A stretch of 41,227 nt of DNA. Source: a bacterium. Its GTDB lineage: Bacteria; Verrucomicrobiota; Verrucomicrobiia; Limisphaerales; J093. Positions 25,825 to 33,484 of this stretch are shown in pieces. The notes beneath the pieces were generated by a model that was not told where the DNA came from, searched no databases, and saw only the letters and a program-made list of their open reading frames with translations. Positions within the stretch are counted from its first letter, which is position 1. Every line of letters begins with the position of its first letter. The position numbers and the translations under genes were made by a program. The DNA lies in assembly GCA_021823625.1 (NCBI GenBank), contig JAKANS010000032.1, positions 1-41,227 of the forward strand, read 5' to 3'.

Positions 25825-28167
25825 ATGTCTGTTATGAATGCGTTTCGCCTCGCCTCTCTGTTGGCCGCAGCCGGCTCGACCCTCCTTGCCATGAACCTCA
25901 CCGCCGCACCCGAGCCGGTGCCGTACCGCGTCGCCGCGAAAGCGCCGGATGTCGCAACCTTGGCCTCCCCAGGCGACGTGCAGCTCCAGGGCTTCCTCGG
26001 TGAGCGCGTGGCGGTGAACGAACGGAAGCGTTTGATGGAAGTGGATCTCGAGCCGCTGCTTGCCGGTTATCGTCACAAGCCGGGGGTGCATCCGTGGATC
26101 GGCGAGCACATCGGCAAATGGATGCACGCCGCCACGCTGGCCTGGGCACACAACGGCGACCCCGCCTTGCGCGCGCGGCTCGACTACGCCGCCGCCGAAC
26201 TCATCAAGGCCCAGGAGCCGAATGGCTACCTCGGCACTTACACGCCGGACAAGCGCTTCGGCCTTTACCCCGGCGCGGACTGGGACGTGTGGTCGCACAA
26301 ATACTGCCTGATCGGCCTGCTGACCTACTACCAGTTCACCGGCAACACCGCCGCGCTCGACGCCTGCCGCAAAGCCGCCGACCTCCTGATCGCCACCTTC
26401 GGCCCTGGCAAAAAGAGCATTCTCGCCGCTGGCACCCACGTCGGCATGGCCGCGACGAGCGTGCTGGAACCGATCGTGATTCTTTACCGCTTCACCGGCG
26501 ATTCGCGTTACCTCGACTTCGCGCACTACCTCGTCCAGTCGTGGGCCGAGCCCAACGGACCGCACATCCTCCAGACGCTGCTCACGGCCAAGAGCGTGCA
26601 AAAGACCGCCAACGGCAAGGCGTACGAGATGCTCTCGAACCTGGTCGGGCTCTGCGAACTCTATCGCGCGACCGGCGAAAAGGATTACCTGCAAGCCGTG
26701 CAGAACGCCTGGCAGGACGTGGTGGCGAACCGGCTTTACCTCACCGGCAGCGCCAGCCAGGGCGAGCATTTTCACGGCGACCACGAACTGCCGAACGGCG
26801 ATTCGGCCCACGTCGCGGAAACGTGCGTGACCACGACGTGGATCCAGTTGAACGAACAATTGCTCCGGCTCACCGGCGAGGCGCGCTTCGGCAACGAACT
26901 CGAGCGCACGTTCTACAACCACCTCGCCGCGGCGCAGAATCCGGCCGGCAGCGACTGGTGCTACTTCACGCCGCTCGAAGGCCGGAAGAATTATTTGAAG
27001 GACATCAACTGCTGCCATTCCAGCGGCCCGCGCGGCATCGCGTTGATTCCGCCCGCGGCGGCGTTCACTTACCAGGACAACGGCGCCGTTGGCATTGCCG
27101 TGAACTCGTTCGAGCTGGCCTCTTTCACGACCACCATCGCCGGCCAGCCGGTGCAGATAAAAGTGGCCACCCAGTTTCCGCGCTCAGGTCGCGCCATCGT
27201 CACCGTCGAAACCGCCAAGCCCGTGCGCTTCGCGCTGAAGTTCCGCGTGCCTGCCTGGGCTGGCACTCTGAGCGCCCGGCTGAACAGCAGCGCGGTGGTC
27301 AGCCTGAGAGACGGCTGGTACGAAATCACGCCTCGCGAGTGGCAGCCCGGCGAGGAGATCGAACTGACTTACACGCTCGCGCCGCGACTGGTTACGGGGA
27401 AGTACGGCAACAAAGGCAAGGCTGCGCTCGAGTGGGGGCCGTTGGTCTTGGCTTACGATCAAAACCGGAATCCAGGCCTGCCGGCGCCTTCGCTGGTGGG
27501 CTTCGCCGAACCTGAGGACCACCCGCTCTGCCAGCGCATCACCTCGCCGGACAGCGCGCCGAAATTCGCCGTGGAAGTCGTCACCGCGAAATCATCCGCG
27601 CCGCAACGCGCCGTGTTTGTGCCGTTCGCCGACGCGGGCGCCGACGGCGGGCGGTACGCGGTCTGGTTGCGCGCGCCGGGCGCTGCGTTCCCGAAGAACG
27701 AATCGCTGTTCGCGTTCGCGGCGGAGAGTCGAAACGACCCCGGCAACGTGGCGGGTTCGATCACCGACGGCGACCCCGGCACCTACGTCGTGACCTTCAA
27801 CGGCCGCTCGCAACGCGAGGCGTGGTTCGCCGTACAGGCCGACCAAGCGGTGCGCGTCGGCCGCGTCGTCTTCACGCACGGGGAGGTTTTCCACGACGGC
27901 GGGTGGTTCGACGCCAGCGCGGGCAAGCCGCGGGTCCAGATCAAGCGGACAAAGGACGGCGGCTGGGAAGACGTGGGCGAACTCGGCGATTACCCGGCGA
28001 CGACCGCCACCGCCAACGCGGGCCTGAAACCCGGCGACAAGTTTGCGCTCACGCTGGCCGCGCCAGTCGAGGTTTTCGGCGTGCGCGTCATCGGCAAACC
28101 CGCCAGCGGCGACAATCCCGCCCAAGCCTTCGCTTCCTGCGGCGAACTGGAGGCGTTTGAGAAGTAG
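25825..28167 (+). CDS. secreted GH127 beta-L-arabinofuranosidase-like enzyme (DUF1680)
   Basis: 780 residues from ATG 25825, chosen because it opens a signal peptide (RLASLLAAAGSTLLAMNLTAA). GH127 features: the (alpha/alpha)6 start FLGERVAVNERKRLMEVDLE, GHWIGKWMHAATL-like helix (GEHIGKWMHAATLAW), LIKAQEPNGYLGTY, and the zinc/catalytic set E332 and C334 in AETC plus C396-C397 in NCCHSSGPRG. These align with Glu338, Cys340, Cys417 and Cys418 of the characterised Bifidobacterium enzyme, where Cys417 is the nucleophile. After the beta-sandwich, residues about 640-780 form a discoidin-like (F5/8C) module (GSITDGDPGTYVV, FGVRVIGKPASG). It would release arabinofuranose or related sugars from plant or algal glycans outside the cytoplasm. 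Divergent from the OPT gene; no regulator adjacent. Confidence 0.9.
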   Translation: MSVMNAFRLASLLAAAGSTLLAMNLTAAPEPVPYRVAAKAPDVATLASPGDVQLQGFLGERVAVNERKRLMEVDLEPLLAGYRHKPGVHPWIGEHIGKWMHAATLAWAHNGDPALRARLDYAAAELIKAQEPNGYLGTYTPDKRFGLYPGADWDVWSHKYCLIGLLTYYQFTGNTAALDACRKAADLLIATFGPGKKSILAAGTHVGMAATSVLEPIVILYRFTGDSRYLDFAHYLVQSWAEPNGPHILQTLLTAKSVQKTANGKAYEMLSNLVGLCELYRATGEKDYLQAVQNAWQDVVANRLYLTGSASQGEHFHGDHELPNGDSAHVAETCVTTTWIQLNEQLLRLTGEARFGNELERTFYNHLAAAQNPAGSDWCYFTPLEGRKNYLKDINCCHSSGPRGIALIPPAAAFTYQDNGAVGIAVNSFELASFTTTIAGQPVQIKVATQFPRSGRAIVTVETAKPVRFALKFRVPAWAGTLSARLNSSAVVSLRDGWYEITPREWQPGEEIELTYTLAPRLVTGKYGNKGKAALEWGPLVLAYDQNRNPGLPAPSLVGFAEPEDHPLCQRITSPDSAPKFAVEVVTAKSSAPQRAVFVPFADAGADGGRYAVWLRAPGAAFPKNESLFAFAAESRNDPGNVAGSITDGDPGTYVVTFNGRSQREAWFAVQADQAVRVGRVVFTHGEVFHDGGWFDASAGKPRVQIKRTKDGGWEDVGELGDYPATTATANAGLKPGDKFALTLAAPVEVFGVRVIGKPASGDNPAQAFASCGELEAFEK

Positions 28168-28221
28168 CGGCGGTGCGACCGCGATCTGCCTGCGCTGGCA
28201 CCAGCGTGCGCCCTGGCCAGC

Positions 28222-28422
28222 TCATGCTTGGCCCGGCTGCCGCGCCCGGCTGCGCGCCACCCCCGGCTGACGCGCTCCATGCAGCACCGCCAGAACCTCG
28301 ACGACCTTCTCCATGCCCTCTGCTTCCCGGAAGCGGTCCAATGAGGAATCGAGCCAGGCAGGGTGAACCAATTGGGCCGTCACTGGCGAACATCCCGCTT
28401 GTCGCCCTAAAACGTCAGGCAT
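28222..28422 (-). pseudogene. possible ParE/RelE toxin remnant
   Basis: The 66-residue frame contains FREAEGMEKVVEVLAVLHGARQPG, which resembles the C-terminal strand-and-tail of ParE-type toxins (usually FP-x-x-(I/V)-x-Y-x-x-...-VEVLAVLHGAR). Residues on both sides do not match: the N-terminal helices are absent and the tail reads through Arg-rich sequence. The gap 28168-28425 otherwise holds nothing I recognise. It lies directly before a complete toxin-antitoxin pair, so a decayed second module is plausible, but the match rests on a single short strand. Confidence 0.35.
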
Positions 28423-28434
28423 AGTGTGTCAGAC

Positions 28435-28710
28435 ATGAAGACGCTCACGATGCGGGACCTGAACCGCAAAACCGCCAGCGTGCTGGACGCCCTGGAACGG
28501 GGCGAAACCTTCGAACTGCACCGGAACGGCAAGGCCGTCGGCTACCTGACGCGCACGACGCCTTCCCCGGAACGGAAACCGGATTGGAAGGCCCACTTTG
28601 AGTGGTTGCGGCGGCAGCCGAAGGCCCGCGGCCAGATGTTGCTGGTTGAATTTGAGGAGGGACGCCGCCGCTTGCGCGCCCGCGAACAGGCGCTGGGGAA
28701 CCGGCCATGA
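28435..28710 (+). CDS. Phd/YefM-type antitoxin of a VapC pair
   Basis: 91 residues. The N-terminal part (TMRDLNRKTASVLDALERGE, FELHRNGKAVGYLTR) is the Phd/YefM fold that binds operator DNA: an AR-x-(L/F)NRKT-like helix followed by two strands with the R-(N/H)G-x-(A/P)-(V/I)-x-x-(I/L) pattern. The C-terminal part is charged and probably wraps the toxin. ATG 28435 is preferred; an in-frame GTG at 28426 would add three residues. Its stop overlaps the toxin start (ATGA at 28707-28710). Such antitoxins typically repress their own operon with the toxin as co-repressor. Confidence 0.82.
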   Translation: MKTLTMRDLNRKTASVLDALERGETFELHRNGKAVGYLTRTTPSPERKPDWKAHFEWLRRQPKARGQMLLVEFEEGRRRLRAREQALGNRP

Positions 28711-29180
28711 GATTCGCCGCCGACTCCAGTGTTCTGGTCCGCCTTTACCTGGCCGCGGAGGACGCGGACGCCACGGAACGATTCCTGGCCGACGACGCCA
28801 AAGTCCTCAGTGTTTCCGAGTTGGCGCGGGTCGAAGTGCTGAATGTCCTGCTGCGGGATCCGCGCCTGGATGCCGCCGCCCGATTTCAGGAAGACCTGGA
28901 CGAAGGGGTTCGGCTGCGGAGGGAAACCGTGGACTGGCCCGACGCCTTTCAGCAGGCCGAAAGCCTGGCCTGGCGCTATTCGCCCGCGCTCCGTCCGGGC
29001 GGACACGATCTCGTGCTGGTGGCGGCAGCCGTGGTCATGGGAGCCACCTGGTTTCTGTCGTTCGACCGGCATTCACGCCAGCGGCCGCTTGCGGCCGCGG
29101 CCGGCTTGCGTGTCTGGCCGCCGTTGGGCAAAGACGAAAAGGGCCTGCTCCGGCGAGCCGCTCGACCCGCGGGCGGCTAA
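28707..29180 (+). CDS. VapC-like PIN-domain toxin
   Basis: 157 residues of PIN-domain nuclease. Acidic active-site positions are visible: D6 in FAADSSVLVRLYL, a Glu in SELARVEVLNVLL, the Asp of RPGGHDLVLVAAAVVMGA and the Asp of FLSFDRHSRQ. The family cleaves RNA (often tRNA) in a metal-dependent manner when the antitoxin is degraded. It starts inside the antitoxin stop codon, so production is translationally coupled. The last 25 residues (KDEKGLLRRAARPAGG region) extend past the usual PIN end. Confidence 0.85.
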   Translation: MRFAADSSVLVRLYLAAEDADATERFLADDAKVLSVSELARVEVLNVLLRDPRLDAAARFQEDLDEGVRLRRETVDWPDAFQQAESLAWRYSPALRPGGHDLVLVAAAVVMGATWFLSFDRHSRQRPLAAAAGLRVWPPLGKDEKGLLRRAARPAGG

Positions 29181-29429
29181 GCCCTGAAAGAGGAACTACC
29201 CACCCAGCAGGTTGACTGGCTGCCGGGCAATCAACTCACAAATACACTTCCTTCAACCTCGCTTCGTCCTTCAGCGCCCCGCCTTCAACCTCTCAACAAA
29301 CTGAGATGCGCGCGTCCTTGAAAACCATGAATATTCGTCCTTGACGGCGCAGCGCAGCCGGATCAAAGCGATGGGGACTTTTCGGAAGAAACTGGCTTAT
29401 GGGCAATCGTGCGTCAGCGGTTTGTGCGG

Positions 29430-29672
29430 ATGAGCGTCGAAAAGTCCATTGAAAAACTGCTGCGCGGAGACTCGGACGCGAACATTCGTTTCGACGAGCT
29501 TTGTCACTTGCTTCAAGTGAAAGGCTTCTGGATGCGGACCTAGGGAAGCCACCACATTTTCACACGCGCCGGCGTATGGGAGCGGGTCAATCTTCAACGC
29601 GAAGGCTCGCAGGCTAAACCGTATCAGGTTCGCCAAGTCCGTCGGATTCTGGCAATTTACAAGCTGTTATGA
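29430..29672 (+). pseudogene. hicA: HicA toxin with an in-frame amber stop
   Basis: The frame from ATG 29430 reads as a YcfA/HicA-type mRNA interferase: SVEKSIEKLLRGDSDANIRF, FDELCHLLQVKGFW, then a TAG at 29541-29543, and in the same frame GSHHIFTRAG (the catalytic His of the GSH motif), VNLQREGSQAKPYQVRQVRR and YKLL to TGA at 29670-29672. In intact relatives the stop position is a charged or polar residue immediately before GSHH, so a single C-to-T or A-to-T change explains it. No frame disruption elsewhere. Total 80 codons, the normal size. It ends overlapping the HicB start. Toxin activity is presumably lost unless the stop is suppressed. Confidence 0.85.
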
Positions 29673-29884
29673 ATGGTGAGAACTACGAAATGATCATCTG
29701 GTGGAGCGCCGAGGACGAAGCCTACGTCGTGAAAGTACCGGAGCTTCCCGGCTGCATGGCCCACGGCCCGACCCGGCAAGAAGCAATATGCAACGCCGAG
29801 GACGCCATCCGGCTCTGGCTCAAAACCGCCAAGGACGACGGCCTGGAAATCCCGGCCCCGCGCGGACGGCTGGTTTATGCGTGA
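29669..29884 (+). CDS. hicB: HicB-family antitoxin
   Basis: 71 residues with the HicB partial RNase H fold: IIWWSAEDEAYVVKVPELPGC is the usual Y-x-x-D-E-x-(A/G)-Y-x-(V/A)-x-(V/F)-PELPGC strand pair, and MAHGPTRQEAICNAEDAIRLWL the following helix. It lacks a DNA-binding C-terminal domain, as many short HicBs do. It begins at 29669 overlapping the end of the broken hicA (ATGA). With the toxin interrupted, this is probably a surviving antitoxin without a partner. Confidence 0.87.
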   Translation: MNGENYEMIIWWSAEDEAYVVKVPELPGCMAHGPTRQEAICNAEDAIRLWLKTAKDDGLEIPAPRGRLVYA

Positions 29885-30083
29885 AGCCAACGGAGTGAAC
29901 GCGCTTAAGCCAACAAGCTGCCTCATCACGCTATTGATCCCGGCTGGCGCTGCGAGTCGTTGAAAACAGCCTTGTCACGCGGGTTCTTCCTGCGCGAGCT
30001 GAGCGCCAAAGAACAAGTCAGATGCAACTTTGGTGATCGCCGCTGACTTTGTCCGAATAATACTGTTAGCTGACTTCGCGCGC

Positions 30084-30428
30084 GTGAAAGCAATACTCCA
30101 GTCTCTGGCCTTGTTGACGCTGCTCGTCGCGGGTTGTGCGCACCGGCAGGATGCTCAGCCTCCTACATCGTCCACACCACCAGTCAGCAAGCAGGTGTCC
30201 ACGGAGGCGGACGCTATCGCAGTCGTGCTCGCAGATATTCAGCGCCGAGGTGGTGATCCGAAAAGAGAGGAGTGTTCAGCCAAGAAGATGGATGGTGATT
30301 GGTGGGTCACGGCGTGGCACATCTGGTATCCAAGCAACAAAGGAGACAGTCGTTTTGTGCCCGGAGGTTTTTCTACCTACGTTGTCAGCATTGACGGCAA
30401 GATTCTGCGGACATTGCCAGGACGATGA
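30084..30428 (+). CDS. small lipoprotein in a cassette-like position
   Basis: 114 residues from GTG 30084, chosen because it opens directly into a lipoprotein signal peptide (VKAILQSLALLTLLVAGC, lipobox LVAGC). The mature part is small and alpha/beta in look: TEADAIAVVLADIQRRGGDP, WWVTAWHIWYPS, and a final strand pair STYVVSIDGKILRTLPGR, reminiscent of PepSY/YpmB-like small periplasmic folds, though I cannot assign a family. It has lower GC and more A/T third positions than the housekeeping genes around the window. An attC-like site starts 8 bases after its stop and a GTTAGCT triplet-like core (30065-30071) precedes it. Confidence 0.65.
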   Translation: MKAILQSLALLTLLVAGCAHRQDAQPPTSSTPPVSKQVSTEADAIAVVLADIQRRGGDPKREECSAKKMDGDWWVTAWHIWYPSNKGDSRFVPGGFSTYVVSIDGKILRTLPGR

Positions 30429-30435
30429 TTCCGTC

Positions 30436-30551
30436 GGCTAACCAGGGCGCTGCAGCGCCAGCCCCGCTGGGCAGTCGAGCGGTTCGGATAATTTGTCAGC
30501 GATTGTTGCAGCCGACCGGGCGTTTCCGGCGGCGGTCGCTGGACGTTGGCC
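30436..30551. repeat. attC-like recombination site
   Basis: The 116 bases between two small lipoprotein genes begin with GGCTAAC (30436-30442) and end with GTTGGCC (30545-30551), nearly complementary like the R''/R' core boxes of integron attC sites. Inside, CAGCCGACCG (30509-30518) and CGGTCGCTG (30533-30541) form a stem with one unpaired C, the kind of extrahelical base integrases recognise. A perfect palindrome GGCGCTGCAGCGCC (30446-30459) adds a second hairpin. The next gene starts 12 bases later. The spacer between R'' and the inner stem is longer than usual, so the site may be degenerate. Confidence 0.45.
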
Positions 30552-30562
30552 GCACTAACGCC

Positions 30563-30970
30563 ATGCCAGCGTCACCAGCCAAATCGCTAACAATAATCGG
30601 GACCTTTCTCGCGCTGTGCTTGCTGACATCATGTGGCTTCAGAGACGTTGACCAGCTCCGTAAAGACGTTGGACGCGTCGCAACTGGGGAGCAGTGGCGG
30701 GGATGGGCTGCACAAGTGTTGGAACGCTACAAAACAAATTCTTCGCCAATACCCAGATCAGAGTGGCCCGAGTTTGTGCAGCGTCTCGCCGCACCTCATC
30801 GTCATTGGGAGGTCCTGGTCGAGGATGAGCGGATTGTGCATCTGAGATCACTCGGTGGTTTTGAGTCGGTTGGAGTCGTCGTTGGCCCTCCCGATTATGA
30901 GGAGCACGCGGGAGAGCAGCAGACTACTAAGCGGATATACCCAGGAGTGTATGTGCGGAGCACGTACTGA
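30563..30970 (+). CDS. small lipoprotein in a cassette-like position
   Basis: 135 residues from ATG 30563, which begins a lipoprotein signal peptide (SLTIIGTFLALCLLTSCG, lipobox LLTSC). The mature part has a helical first half (VDQLRKDVGRVATGEQWRGW, QVLERYKTN) and a beta second half (HWEVLVEDERIVHLRSLGGF, VGVVVGPPDYEEH) ending in KRIYPGVYVRSTY. No family recognised. Codon and base composition are closer to the neighbouring small lipoprotein than to the flanking chromosome. It is framed by attC-like repeats on both sides, the arrangement expected of integron gene cassettes, in which hypothetical exported proteins are common. Confidence 0.65.
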   Translation: MPASPAKSLTIIGTFLALCLLTSCGFRDVDQLRKDVGRVATGEQWRGWAAQVLERYKTNSSPIPRSEWPEFVQRLAAPHRHWEVLVEDERIVHLRSLGGFESVGVVVGPPDYEEHAGEQQTTKRIYPGVYVRSTY

Positions 30971-30975
30971 GAAAC

Positions 30976-31077
30976 GGCCAACCAGGCGGTCCAGCGAACG
31001 GGAGCCAGCAGTTCAGCTCAGGAAGCAGATCGAGCGGCATCGGCGGCTGGCTCCCGTCGCTGACCTCCGCGTCCGGC
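30976..31077. repeat. attC-like site with long bulged stem
   Basis: GGCCAAC (30976-30982) is followed by CAGCGAACGGGAGCCAGC (30992-31009), whose exact complement lies at 31046-31062 except for one extra A on the left arm: a 17-bp stem with a single extrahelical base and a 36-base loop. A degenerate R'-like GTCCGGC is at 31071-31077. The layout, starting 6 bases after a gene stop, repeats that of the 30436-30551 site and shares its GGC(T/C)AACCAGG start. This is the better of the two attC candidates because of its long stem. Confidence 0.5.
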
Positions 31078-31390
31078 ACTCCGGCGCACACGCTGAAGCC
31101 GCTGAAGCATTGATTGAACCGATCACGCTTTGTCCATGCCGCTGACCTTGACCCAATCACCACCGCGCCGATGCAGTTCCCGGTTTCATGCCGGGCTGAG
31201 CCTGCAGAGAAGCTCGGCGAGAGTCTGGACTTCTCCGAGGCTGACGACCACCGGCAGGCGTAGGCGCCCGAAGCCGCACGGCGGCGCGACGAGGTCCATT
31301 CCGGTCGAGTTCAGACCATTCCAGGCGAGCAAGTGCTGGCCGAGGTTCGCCAGACACTTGGATCCGTTGCTCGTTCGCTGCTGGCCTGGC
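31078..31390. other. gene-free interval
   Basis: No convincing gene in 313 bases. A leftward frame passes through with GRLRLPVVVSLGEVQTLAELL, which faintly recalls the N-terminal linker of tyrosine recombinases (RLPVVLS-x-EEV-x-x-LL), but it ends within a few codons and nothing else of an integrase is present. Confidence 0.4.
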
Positions 31391-31801
31391 TCACCGGTGA
31401 CGCTCTGCGCCCGGCTTGTCAGCCCCTTTTTCGATGACCAACCGGTCGCGCTCGCGGCCCTGGCGGTCATAGGCGGCGTAGATCAGCCGCGCCGGAGCAG
31501 ATTGGGTTTCGATGACCTGGTAGGTCGGCACGTTCGTAAAGCCCGCCGCGACGTAATCGCTCCGGGCTTGGGGGTACCTCTTCGAGCCCGGGGTTGAGGC
31601 GGCACCGGTGGTGTTTTCCACCACGCCAGCCACGCGCCGGTCGGCAGGCAACGGATATGTGCGTTGGTAGCGGCTGGTCGTGCCTTTGCAGCACCAGATC
31701 AAAGTAATCGCGGGCTTGACCGCCACCAGCGCAGGGTAGTCACCACCGGAGGCTGATGCCGCGCGCCGCGGGTTGGAGTTCTCCGCCCGGTTCAACTGCA
31801 A
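31391..31801 (-). CDS. hypothetical protein
   Basis: 136 residues from a TTG at 31801, 23 bases after the end of the gene upstream; no ATG is available in frame, and the reading frame remains open a little further up. Third positions are G/C-rich in this frame, which supports coding. Contents: KPAITLIWCCKGTTSRYQRTYP, DYVAAGFTNVPTYQVIETQS, RLIYAAYDRQGRERDRLVIE. No signal peptide, membrane span or family recognised. It may be the distal part of an operon with the secreted protein at 31825-32580, or the C-terminal piece of a longer protein truncated in this accessory region. Confidence 0.45.
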   Translation of the reverse strand: MQLNRAENSNPRRAASASGGDYPALVAVKPAITLIWCCKGTTSRYQRTYPLPADRRVAGVVENTTGAASTPGSKRYPQARSDYVAAGFTNVPTYQVIETQSAPARLIYAAYDRQGRERDRLVIEKGADKPGAERHR

Positions 31802-31824
31802 CCATGAGGCGGCCAGCGGGCCGG

Positions 31825-32580
31825 CTATTTGCCCACCGGCGGACTGAAGACGTAGCGAATCACGTACGCCGCCGATGGAGCCTCCGCTCCCACCGCCGTC
31901 GCGCTGGCAGACACCATCACCACCGGCCGGCCGAAGGTCAGCGGTTCGCTGTGGTTCAACGACACGTTCCGGGTCGCAGCCGCCTTCACGCCGGGCGCGA
32001 TCTCAGTTTCGCTGGGGGCCAAGGCCGCGAGTTGCACGGCCATCGTCACGACGGTTCCTTTGGGGTCTGCCGGCTTCGCCGGTGGCGGTGCCTTCAACCG
32101 GACGATGAAACCGACCTCGTGGTAAGTCACCGATTTGATGACCTGCCCGGCTGGGCTGATTCGCGCTCCCATCACGACTGGCTCGCTGCCGCCCAGCGTA
32201 ATCTGTTCGGAGCACACGTTGACCGGCTGATCGACCCGATGGAGGACGCGCACCGTGCCCACCGCGGACAGAGCACTCAGCAGCTTTTCGACGGTTGCGG
32301 CCTTCGCTGTCAGCGCCTTCGCATCCAAGCCTTTCAACCGATCCTCCGGCGCCTGAACTTCGAACACCGTCGCTTGAAAACGAGCCGACAACACTTGGTC
32401 GGGACGCAATGCCTCCGGCTGGGCCGCCGCCGGCCTGGAGCGCGCGAGCGGACCTGACGCTGCTCCGCCGGGGCCTGGAGCGGTCGCGGCGTCGGCCGCG
32501 CGACCGGCAGAAGTGCTGAGAGCGAGCATCGAGGAAATCCACAGCAACGAAACCAACCGGGGGCGCATGGGAAGCCTCAT
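31825..32580 (-). CDS. secreted protein, secretin-like beta content
   Basis: 251 residues from ATG 32580 (a second ATG at 32568 is also usable) with a signal peptide (LVSLLWISSMLALSTSAGRAA). After an Ala/Pro-rich linker the mature part alternates helix and strand: ARFQATVFEVQAPEDRL, AATVEKLLSALSAVGTVRVL, HRVDQPVNVCSEQITLGGSE, then SVTYHEVGFIVRLKAPPP and VTMAVQLAAL, with a closing AAYVIRYVFSPP. The G-x-x-V-(E/G)-x-x-V-G pattern and paired amphipathic strands recall the gate and barrel of type II/III secretin proteins, but the protein is too short for a secretin, and this is only a resemblance. The 139-base upstream gap contains no clear promoter. Confidence 0.6.
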   Translation of the reverse strand: MRLPMRPRLVSLLWISSMLALSTSAGRAADAATAPGPGGAASGPLARSRPAAAQPEALRPDQVLSARFQATVFEVQAPEDRLKGLDAKALTAKAATVEKLLSALSAVGTVRVLHRVDQPVNVCSEQITLGGSEPVVMGARISPAGQVIKSVTYHEVGFIVRLKAPPPAKPADPKGTVVTMAVQLAALAPSETEIAPGVKAAATRNVSLNHSEPLTFGRPVVMVSASATAVGAEAPSAAYVIRYVFSPPVGK

Positions 32581-32725
32581 CGCCCAGACGGTAATCCGGC
32601 CGCCAGGTCCGTCAATGGCAGTTCGCCGATGGGAATGGCTTCGGGGACCCTGACCCGACCGGTGAGAGTGAGCTTGCTCCGCACCGCTCGCTGGGAGGCA
32701 CTGATCCGGCGCCACCGGAGGAGTC

Positions 32726-32753
32726 GTGCCGGGCGCAGGATCGAACCCGGCAC
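32726..32753. repeat. 8-bp perfect hairpin
   Basis: GTGCCGGG (32726-32733) and CCCGGCAC (32746-32753) form a perfect 8-bp stem with a 12-base loop. The loop region contains GGTTCGATCC on the minus strand, as in a tRNA T-loop, but no tRNA can be folded around it. It lies upstream of the leftward secreted protein gene at 31825-32580 and could be the end of an upstream transcript or a protein-binding palindrome. Confidence 0.5.
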
Positions 32754-33184
32754 TCCCACCCGTGCATTGCGGTGCTTGCACGCGTGAGCCCAAGGCGGAC
32801 GCCTGCGAGTTTTATCCCCGCTACGTCTTTAACTGCGCCAAGGGCGTGTGCGGCCGGGAGCTTCACGCCGGTGACGAGCTGCAACAGTCTGTGCCTTCGC
32901 GCACGTTCCCGCCGGTTTTCGCGGTCCTCCTGCAAACCGGCTGGGTGCATGAACTAGATGCGGCATTCATCAACATCGCGCCGAACATGGTGCACCCGGA
33001 GATCCGCAACCAGGCCACCGAAGTCGTCGCCTTCAACACCATCGGAGTGCCGGCAATCTCCTTTTTGGAAGAGGAATGGGGCTTTAATGGGGACGAACTG
33101 CGCCGGCTGTCGCAATTCCGACGGGTTGCCCGGCGCAAGACCGGGGGCGAACTGCGGGCACCATCAGCCCTTGAGCGCGGATAA
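32726..33184 (+). CDS. hypothetical protein, start uncertain
   Basis: A rightward frame of up to 152 residues. The part from about 32846 (GTG, VCGRELHAGDELQQSV) onward has codon usage like the surrounding genes and contains FAVLLQTGWVHELDAAFINI, EIRNQATEVVAFNTIGVPAI and FLEEEWGFNGDELRRLSQFRR; the first 40 codons overlap the hairpin at 32726-32753 and are probably not translated. No family recognised and no signal peptide. Its end overlaps the end of the RelE-type toxin gene by 21 bases on the opposite strand. A truncated or degraded gene is possible. Confidence 0.35.
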   Translation: MPGAGSNPALPPVHCGACTREPKADACEFYPRYVFNCAKGVCGRELHAGDELQQSVPSRTFPPVFAVLLQTGWVHELDAAFINIAPNMVHPEIRNQATEVVAFNTIGVPAISFLEEEWGFNGDELRRLSQFRRVARRKTGGELRAPSALERG

Positions 33185-33484
33185 CTCGTCAATCAGCAAT
33201 TGGCTGAACGCCTCATAGACCGTTGACCGCGGGGCGGCGTACAGGCACAGGATTTGCCGTTCCCCGGCCCGGACTGACTCCCGGAAGATGATCCGGTGCC
33301 GGTCCACTCGCAGCCGGATGTAGCCGTTCAGTTCATCCTCCAGGGAGCGCACCCGCGGCGGCTCCGCGCGTCCAGACCAGGTGGCCAGTCCCTTGACGGC
33401 GGTCCGCAGCCTCCGGCGCACTTCCAGCGCCCGCGCTGCCAGATAAGCCTCCACTTGGTCCGACATCCGCACGCGCGTCTTCAT
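33164..33484 (-). CDS. RelE/ParE-family toxin
   Basis: 106 residues with the RelE/ParE fold: an N-terminal helical hairpin (VEAYLAARALEVRRRLRTAVKGL), then the strands RSLEDELNGYIRLRVDRHRIIFRE (G-(Y/W)-x-R-(L/V)-R-x-x-x-(Y/H)-R-(I/V)-I(F/Y) is diagnostic) and ILCLYAAPRSTVYEAFSQLL, where the usual final strand carries the catalytic or binding residues. Members cleave ribosome-bound mRNA or poison gyrase. The start overlaps the antitoxin stop (ATGA at 33481-33484). The order antitoxin-toxin is normal for the Phd/RelE arrangement. Confidence 0.8.
   Translation of the reverse strand: MKTRVRMSDQVEAYLAARALEVRRRLRTAVKGLATWSGRAEPPRVRSLEDELNGYIRLRVDRHRIIFRESVRAGERQILCLYAAPRSTVYEAFSQLLIDELSALKG

Noticed and set aside
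31186..31470. Leftward frame with RLRLPVVVSLGEVQTLAEL recalling a tyrosine recombinase linker
   Set aside because: Only about 20 residues match loosely and the frame ends at once; too little to call an integrase remnant beside the attC-like sites.
32726..32760. T-loop-like GGTTCGATCC on the minus strand
   Set aside because: No acceptor, D or anticodon arms can be formed; it is part of a simple hairpin.
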